Assembly (NCBI GenBank): GCA_964634385.1
Contig: CAZWIZ010000027.1
Coordinates: forward strand, 1-9,947
Reading direction: 5' to 3'
Source: JAFGXW01 sp964634385
GTDB lineage: Bacteria; Bacillota_I; Bacilli_A; Izemoplasmatales; Izemoplasmataceae
Length of the DNA stretch: 9,947 nt
The position numbers and the translations under genes are program-made. The stretch's first letter is position 1; every line of letters begins with the position of its first letter. Shown piece by piece: positions 6,428-9,947 of the stretch. A model generated the notes under the pieces. That model was not told the DNA's origin. It searched no databases and saw only the letters and a list, made by a program, of their open reading frames with translations.

Positions 6428-7069
6428 ATGGAACTTCATGAAAAACTTAAACTATTACGCACCTTACATGGACTTACTCAGCAAAATGTAGCCGAGAAGT
6501 TTTATATTAGTCGACAAGCTGTCCAAAAATGGGAATCTGGGGAGACCTTTCCTGATATTTCGAAACTATACGATTTATCAACCACCTATAAATTATCAGT
6601 TGATGATTTACTAAATCCCAATCTAAACGAAAACCATATAAAAAAATTATATATTAATCCAAGTTATGATTATAAACAAGAAGAATTATCTATTTTAACC
6701 ATTTTAAAAAATCCTTCAAAAACAGACCATCTTATAATTATGATTGTAGTTACTAGTTCTGTAATTATAATTGGTTTATTACACCTATTAGGATTAATTT
6801 TTGCAATAACAAATATAATCTCTATTCTGGCTCTTCTTTCTTCAAGTGTTTATTTTATTATTGACATATTTTTCAATCTTCACAATGGAGTCCCCACACT
6901 TTTAATGATCGTTGGATTTGCATTAATTAGTTTTAGTTCATCCTATATGATTTATTTCTTTTTTAAATGGTTGATAGAAATCTATACAAACTTAGTTAAA
7001 TCGATTTTTGTTAGGTTCAAGGAATATAATCTTCTGAAGGAGTTTGTGTTAAATGAAAAAAAATCATAG
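6428..7069 (+). CDS. XRE-family regulator with C-terminal membrane helices
   Basis: This 213-residue protein joins an HTH_3 (Cro/cI-type) DNA-binding domain at about residues 7-61 to a membrane region. The HTH core is clear: GLTQQNVAEKFYISRQAVQKWESG (start at residue 15), then FPDISKLYDLSTTYKLSVDDLL. After a 40-residue linker there are about three hydrophobic segments near 101-123, 124-148 and 154-180, and a basic tail. It is therefore probably membrane-anchored with the DNA-binding domain in the cytoplasm, an architecture frequent in low-GC Gram-positives and thought to tie transcription to envelope signals. ATG 6428 follows AGGAGGAGG at 6415-6423. A perfect palindrome over its promoter suggests autoregulation. 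It diverges from the ABC operon, which it might also control. Its last 17 bases overlap a small membrane peptide gene. Confidence 0.9.
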   Translation: MELHEKLKLLRTLHGLTQQNVAEKFYISRQAVQKWESGETFPDISKLYDLSTTYKLSVDDLLNPNLNENHIKKLYINPSYDYKQEELSILTILKNPSKTDHLIIMIVVTSSVIIIGLLHLLGLIFAITNIISILALLSSSVYFIIDIFFNLHNGVPTLLMIVGFALISFSSSYMIYFFFKWLIEIYTNLVKSIFVRFKEYNLLKEFVLNEKKS

Positions 7070-7163
7070 ATTGATGCTTATAATACTTATAATAGGAATT
7101 GTATTTCTAATTATTGGATATCTTACTGGAGAGATTTCTGATATATACTTTTGGTCCTTTTAA
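7053..7163 (+). CDS. 36-residue single-helix membrane peptide overlapping the XRE gene
   Basis: An ATG at 7053 in another frame inside the XRE gene is preceded by AAGGAG (7037-7042, 10-base spacing) and opens a 36-codon frame. It starts with a basic MKKNHR, then a helix LMLIILIIGIVFLIIGYL (residues 7-24), then a short acidic segment GEISDI and YFWSF. The good ribosome binding site, positive-inside pattern and 17-base overlap support translation coupled to the XRE gene. It could be a partner peptide sensing the envelope, or the start of a longer protein: loss of one T from the TTTT at 7149-7152 would extend the frame to 47 residues. No homologue is recognised. Confidence 0.55.
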   Translation: MKKNHRLMLIILIIGIVFLIIGYLTGEISDIYFWSF

Positions 7164-7223
7164 TATCCAATTGCAACCATTGCTTTACAAATGCTAGCAT
7201 TACGTGGTTGATAAAACTAACTT

Positions 7224-7323
7224 NNNNNNNNNNNNNNNNNNNNNNNNNNNNNNNNNNNNNNNNNNNNNNNNNNNNNNNNNNNNNNNNNNNNNNNNNNNNN
7301 NNNNNNNNNNNNNNNNNNNNNNN
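7224..7323. other. Assembly gap (100 N)
   Basis: Exactly 100 N residues are present, the usual filler for a scaffold gap of unknown size. The 60 bases before it (7164-7223) hold no supported gene. The promoter and any upstream genes of the peptide that follows are lost in the gap, so adjacency across it must not be assumed. Confidence 0.97.
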
Positions 7324-7341
7324 AGAAAGGAAATGATAATT

Positions 7342-7455
7342 ATGTTTTTACCTTTATTAGCAGTATCATCAACTGCCTGGATTATTGGTGGTTTGGCTTT
7401 AGCATTGATTATAGTAGGTGGTGGAGTATACTACTTCAAGTACTACAAACAATAA
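7342..7455 (+). CDS. 37-residue hydrophobic, Gly- and Tyr-rich peptide
   Basis: The ATG at 7342 follows AAAGGA (7326-7331) with 10 bases of spacing; the in-frame ATG at 7333 is too close to that motif. The peptide is a single hydrophobic helix (about residues 2-32) with glycines G16-G17 and G26-G28, then a tyrosine-rich basic end, YYFKYYKQ. There is no leader-core boundary or cysteine. A strong terminator follows seven bases after the stop, so this is the last gene of its transcript. Candidates are a small membrane protein, a type I toxin-like peptide, a bacteriocin-like peptide, or a substrate of the radical SAM enzyme 193 bases downstream. None can be chosen from sequence alone. Confidence 0.6.
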   Translation: MFLPLLAVSSTAWIIGGLALALIIVGGGVYYFKYYKQ

Positions 7456-7461
7456 ATATTC

Positions 7462-7511
7462 TAAGAAACCATACCCTCAATTTGTAGAATGTATGGTTTC
7501 TTAATTTTTTT
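7462..7511 (+). terminator. Rho-independent terminator
   Basis: TAAGAAACCATAC (7462-7474) pairs exactly over 13 bp with GTATGGTTTCTTA (7491-7503), followed by A and seven T residues (7505-7511). It ends the small-peptide transcript and separates it from the radical SAM gene. Confidence 0.92.
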
Positions 7512-7534
7512 ATGATTGGAATCAAAGTACACTT

Positions 7535-7553
7535 TTAGGTTTATCAAACCTAA
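7535..7553 (+). repeat. 8-bp perfect inverted repeat upstream of the radical SAM gene
   Basis: TTAGGTTT and AAACCTAA flank ATC. It lies about 95 bases before the radical SAM start codon, in the stretch that must contain that gene's promoter. No T-run follows, so it is more likely an operator or leader hairpin than a terminator. I could not settle on a convincing promoter between 7512 and 7648. Confidence 0.4.
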
Positions 7554-7648
7554 TAATATAGTGTTAGCCTTACGATATTATAGATTGTAATAAAAGAACA
7601 CATATTATTTAAATTTTTTAACTAAAATAAATTATTTGAGGTGATAAA

Positions 7649-8989
7649 ATGAATAAGAATTTCAATAGCAAGATCAAAATACAGATTTTTAGAATTATAT
7701 TATATTTCTTAGATCGCAATCCAGAAAAAAATATTCCAAGACTAATAAAGTGGATAGAAAAAAAAGACAAGGAAAAAAGCATCTCTGTTCAGTTAACATC
7801 AATTAAAAAATATTATAATAACAAAGGTGGCAATTGGTATTCACTTATCAATTCCTTTATGACAGATATTGATAGTGGAGTTAGAAGCAAACTTTTAGAA
7901 AATTTTATTTTTAATATATCTTTAGAAGGAAAGAAAAGAAGAAATGCTAAAATGGAAGAGCATAATTGTAATATCCCTTGGGCAATTTTAATGGATCCTA
8001 CAAGTGCCTGTAATCTAAAATGCAAAGGATGTTGGGCTGCTGATTATGGAGATAAGTTATCAATGAGTTTCGAAACTCTTGATAATATAATTATGCAAGG
8101 AAAAGACCATGGAACTTTTATGTACATTTTTTCTGGTGGCGAACCTCTGGTAAGAAAAAAAGACTTAATTTCATTATGTAAAAAACATAATGATTGTGTC
8201 TTTTTAGCGTTTACAAATGGTACTCTTATAGATGAAGCGTTTGCAACAGAAATGTTAGAAGTCAAAAATTTCATACCAGCAATTTCAATTGAAGGATTTG
8301 AAAAGGCTACTGATGCTAGAAGAGGCGTAGGAACATATAAAAAAGTCATAAAAGCTATGAATCTTCTAAAGAAAAAGCAACTACCTTTTGGTTTTTCAGC
8401 ATGTTATACTAGTCAAAATACTCGTGATATTGGATCTGAGAAGTTTTTTGATAAAATGGTTGAATCAGGTGCTATGTTTGGATGGTTCTTTACTTATATC
8501 CCCGTTGGCATGGATGCTCTTCCTGAACTTATGGTAACAGCGAAACAACGTGAATTTATGTACTATCAACTTCGCACATTTAGAAAAACTAAATCATTGT
8601 TCACAATTGATTTTTGGAATGATGGAGAATTTTCAAATGGATGTATCGCAGGTGGAAGAAATTATCTTCATATCAATGCTAATGGTGATATTGAACCATG
8701 TGCCTTTATTCATTATGCTGATTCAAATATATACAAAAATACACTAATTGAAGCATACCAATCTCCTTTATTCATGGAGTACAAGAAAAATCAGCCATTT
8801 AATGAAAATCATCTAAGACCATGTCCATTATTAGATAACCCTGAGTACCTCATAAAAATGGTACATTCATCAAATGCAAAATCTACTGAGATGCTCAAAC
8901 CTGAGGATGTAGATCATTTATGTGAAAAATGTAAAATTCCTGCTTCAAAATGGAAAAAAACAGCAGATAAACTTTGGAATGCTAAATAA
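7649..8989 (+). CDS. Radical SAM/SPASM-domain protein
   Basis: This is a 446-residue radical S-adenosylmethionine enzyme. The [4Fe-4S] cluster motif CNLKCKGC places the three ligands at Cys121, Cys125 and Cys128. SGGEPL at 162-167 is the SAM-binding GGE motif, and SIEGF with RRGVGTY (213-230) is typical of the core barrel. The C-terminal third carries SPASM-like auxiliary cluster cysteines: Cys332 (NGC), Cys351 (HINANGDIEPC), Cys392, Cys425 and Cys428. An N-terminal region of about 105 residues, basic and without cysteines until residue 107, precedes the barrel. The sequence recalls a family I remember as widespread and uncharacterised in Bacillota. SPASM proteins often modify peptides, but some do not. 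ATG 7649 follows GAGGTGAT. A DUF1232 gene follows after 2 bases. Confidence 0.93.
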   Translation: MNKNFNSKIKIQIFRIILYFLDRNPEKNIPRLIKWIEKKDKEKSISVQLTSIKKYYNNKGGNWYSLINSFMTDIDSGVRSKLLENFIFNISLEGKKRRNAKMEEHNCNIPWAILMDPTSACNLKCKGCWAADYGDKLSMSFETLDNIIMQGKDHGTFMYIFSGGEPLVRKKDLISLCKKHNDCVFLAFTNGTLIDEAFATEMLEVKNFIPAISIEGFEKATDARRGVGTYKKVIKAMNLLKKKQLPFGFSACYTSQNTRDIGSEKFFDKMVESGAMFGWFFTYIPVGMDALPELMVTAKQREFMYYQLRTFRKTKSLFTIDFWNDGEFSNGCIAGGRNYLHINANGDIEPCAFIHYADSNIYKNTLIEAYQSPLFMEYKKNQPFNENHLRPCPLLDNPEYLIKMVHSSNAKSTEMLKPEDVDHLCEKCKIPASKWKKTADKLWNAK

Positions 8990-8991
8990 TT

Positions 8992-9732
8992 ATGAACAAT
9001 ATGTTAAATAACATAGAAAATACTTTGCTAATAGAAATATTAGCTAGTATTTTTAAAGATAACAAAAAATTATTTAAGTCGGTTTCAAAACAAATTAAAG
9101 AAGTCAAAAAGAAAACGAACATGAACAAGTACAAAGTCAAATACATAGATGTAGAAACAATTGCCGAATCTCTTGTATATCTAAATAAGAATTCAATTGA
9201 AAAGATTTTTGTGCAAACATATATTATATTATTAGAGTATGGTAATGAGACAGAATTAGATTTTTCATTATTATATATTATTTTTTCAAAATTAGGAGAC
9301 TTGAGAATAGACGAGTTAAAGTATTTAGTTCATCAATACCAAAAGGGAGAAGGAACTCTTGAAGAAATATATTCTTCAAGTGATTTCAAAAAAATTGCAA
9401 ATAAAACAAAATTAAAAGCATTGAAATTATTTAACACATTAAAAACGTCAGATCCTTCAAAAATAAACGTTGAAAAACTAAACAATTTAAATAAAGGAGC
9501 ATTAATAAAGGTATGGGGACACGTACTAAAAATGCTAAAAATGATTAATAGTCCCGAAATACCATCTCATATAAAAGCTATTGCGATAGGGGCTTTACTA
9601 TACGCAATTGTTCCAATAGATGCAATACCTGATTCTGTTCCAGTTGCTGGACTAGTAGACGATGCCGCTATAGTAACTTTCGCTTTTGATCAAATAAGTA
9701 AATTAATTAAAGCACGAACAAATACAGGCTAA
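8992..9732 (+). CDS. DUF1232 (YkvA-like) domain protein
   Basis: This 246-residue protein has a C-terminal DUF1232 domain at about residues 190-228, recognised by the core LLYAIVPIDAIPDSVPVAG followed by LVDD (202-224). That domain is usually a short membrane-associated hairpin of unknown function. The preceding ~190 residues are Lys-, Leu- and Asn-rich, helical-looking and not recognised, making the protein longer than the common ~130-residue YkvA type. The ATG lies 2 bases after the radical SAM stop (TAA-TT-ATG) with only a weak GGAAT upstream, so translation probably depends on coupling to the radical SAM gene. An in-frame ATG at 9001 is possible but has no better site. The tight pairing suggests a shared process, possibly holding the enzyme at the membrane; this is inference. 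Confidence 0.88.
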   Translation: MNNMLNNIENTLLIEILASIFKDNKKLFKSVSKQIKEVKKKTNMNKYKVKYIDVETIAESLVYLNKNSIEKIFVQTYIILLEYGNETELDFSLLYIIFSKLGDLRIDELKYLVHQYQKGEGTLEEIYSSSDFKKIANKTKLKALKLFNTLKTSDPSKINVEKLNNLNKGALIKVWGHVLKMLKMINSPEIPSHIKAIAIGALLYAIVPIDAIPDSVPVAGLVDDAAIVTFAFDQISKLIKARTNTG

Positions 9733-9793
9733 TTCTATTGAAATAAAGATATTCAATTATAAAATAAATAGAAAGAGCGACTAATTTAAATTG

Positions 9794-9849
9794 AACTGCA
9801 CCCATAAACTTGGACATAGGAAACTATGAGAAAGAGGGGTGCAGTTTTT
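9794..9849 (+). terminator. Nested hairpin with T-tract, terminator-like
   Basis: AACTGCACCC (9794-9803) pairs over 10 bp with GGGTGCAGTT (9837-9846), followed by TTT, so five consecutive T residues in all. The 33-base loop holds a second stem, CATAG/CTATG (9815-9819 and 9824-9828), closed by a GAAA tetraloop. It sits 61 bases after the DUF1232 stop and could end that operon. It could also be an IS-end structure that blocks read-through into a transposase gene. Confidence 0.6.
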
Positions 9850-9901
9850 ACGGTTACCTTTAAAAAAGTAGACTAATTTTGTTTCTAAATGTAAGCTATA
9901 A

Positions 9902-9941
9902 ATATTGGAGGTATCCACGTCCAATATCAACATTTTTTTTT
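9902..9941 (+). terminator. Second terminator-like hairpin near the window end
   Basis: ATATTGGA (9902-9909) pairs over 8 bp with TCCAATAT (9920-9927), followed by CAACA and nine T residues (9933-9941). The five-base offset before the T-tract is longer than ideal, so confidence is moderate. Confidence 0.45.
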
Positions 9942-9947
9942 AAAAAA

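Larger units (their letters stand above)
9792..9947 (+). mobile_element. Possible end of an IS3-family insertion sequence (partial)
   Basis: TGAACTGCACCC at 9792-9803 followed by ATAAACTTGGACA resembles, from memory, terminal repeats of IS3-family (IS150-group) elements, which often begin TG-x-ACTGCACCC and continue to a TTGGACA. No transposase reading frame is visible in the last 150 bases, so either the element continues beyond the window or only a remnant is left. The right arm of the internal hairpin repeats only ten bases of this terminus. If it is an IS end, the first base marks the insertion boundary 60 bases after the DUF1232 stop. Confidence 0.35.

Noticed and set aside
7151..7223. 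Open frame running into the assembly gap from a TTG codon
   Set aside because: It has no ribosome binding site or recognisable sequence, and its apparent continuation is only unresolved N bases.
9733..9760. 6-bp hairpin ATTGAA/TTCAAT right after the DUF1232 gene as its terminator
   Set aside because: The stem is short and AT-rich with no following T-run; the structure at 9794-9849 is a much better candidate.

Overview
The window is strongly AT-rich and bacterial. Shine-Dalgarno sequences of the GGAGG type stand before most genes, tryptophan is always TGG, and all twelve readable genes stop at TAA or TAG. The gene families (TetR-regulated ABC-2 exporter, PF06541 membrane protein, XRE regulator with membrane helices, radical SAM/SPASM protein) suggest a low-GC Bacillota or a Mollicutes-related lineage using the standard code. 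I cannot name the genus. A run of exactly 100 N at 7224-7323 looks like a scaffold gap of unknown true size, so the two sides need not be as close as they appear.

Left block, minus strand. From right to left along transcription there are two tandem ABC ATPases and one permease (5934 down to 3256), packed so tightly that they must be one operon. Next is a TetR-family regulator (3060-2536) with a good promoter of its own. After it come a PF06541 membrane protein, an HD-domain phosphohydrolase and a patatin-like lipase (2474 down to 172). TetR probably controls the ABC exporter, because the region upstream of the exporter holds a 14-bp perfect inverted repeat overlapping a plausible promoter. 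The three genes after tetR are spaced 48-65 bases apart and may be co-transcribed with it. At the window edge a short frame resembles the metal-binding tail of a MerR-family regulator, probably a gene remnant.

Central intergenic region (5935-6427). This is the divergent control region between the ABC operon (minus) and an XRE-type membrane regulator (plus). It carries three perfect inverted repeats of 14, 11 and 15 bp. The last one covers the -10 and start region of the XRE promoter, which suggests autoregulation. A 36-codon membrane peptide gene overlaps the 3' end of the XRE gene.

Right block, plus strand. After the gap lies a 37-codon hydrophobic peptide gene closed by a strong rho-independent terminator. 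Then comes a two-gene unit encoding a radical SAM/SPASM protein and a DUF1232 protein, two bases apart. The window ends in a nested hairpin whose left arm resembles the end of an IS3-family element, followed by a second terminator-like hairpin.

The most unusual single signal is before the PF06541 gene. Its perfect AAAGGAGG Shine-Dalgarno lies 43 bases from the ATG, and a 9-bp hairpin sits exactly between them; folding it leaves a normal spacing of 9 bases.
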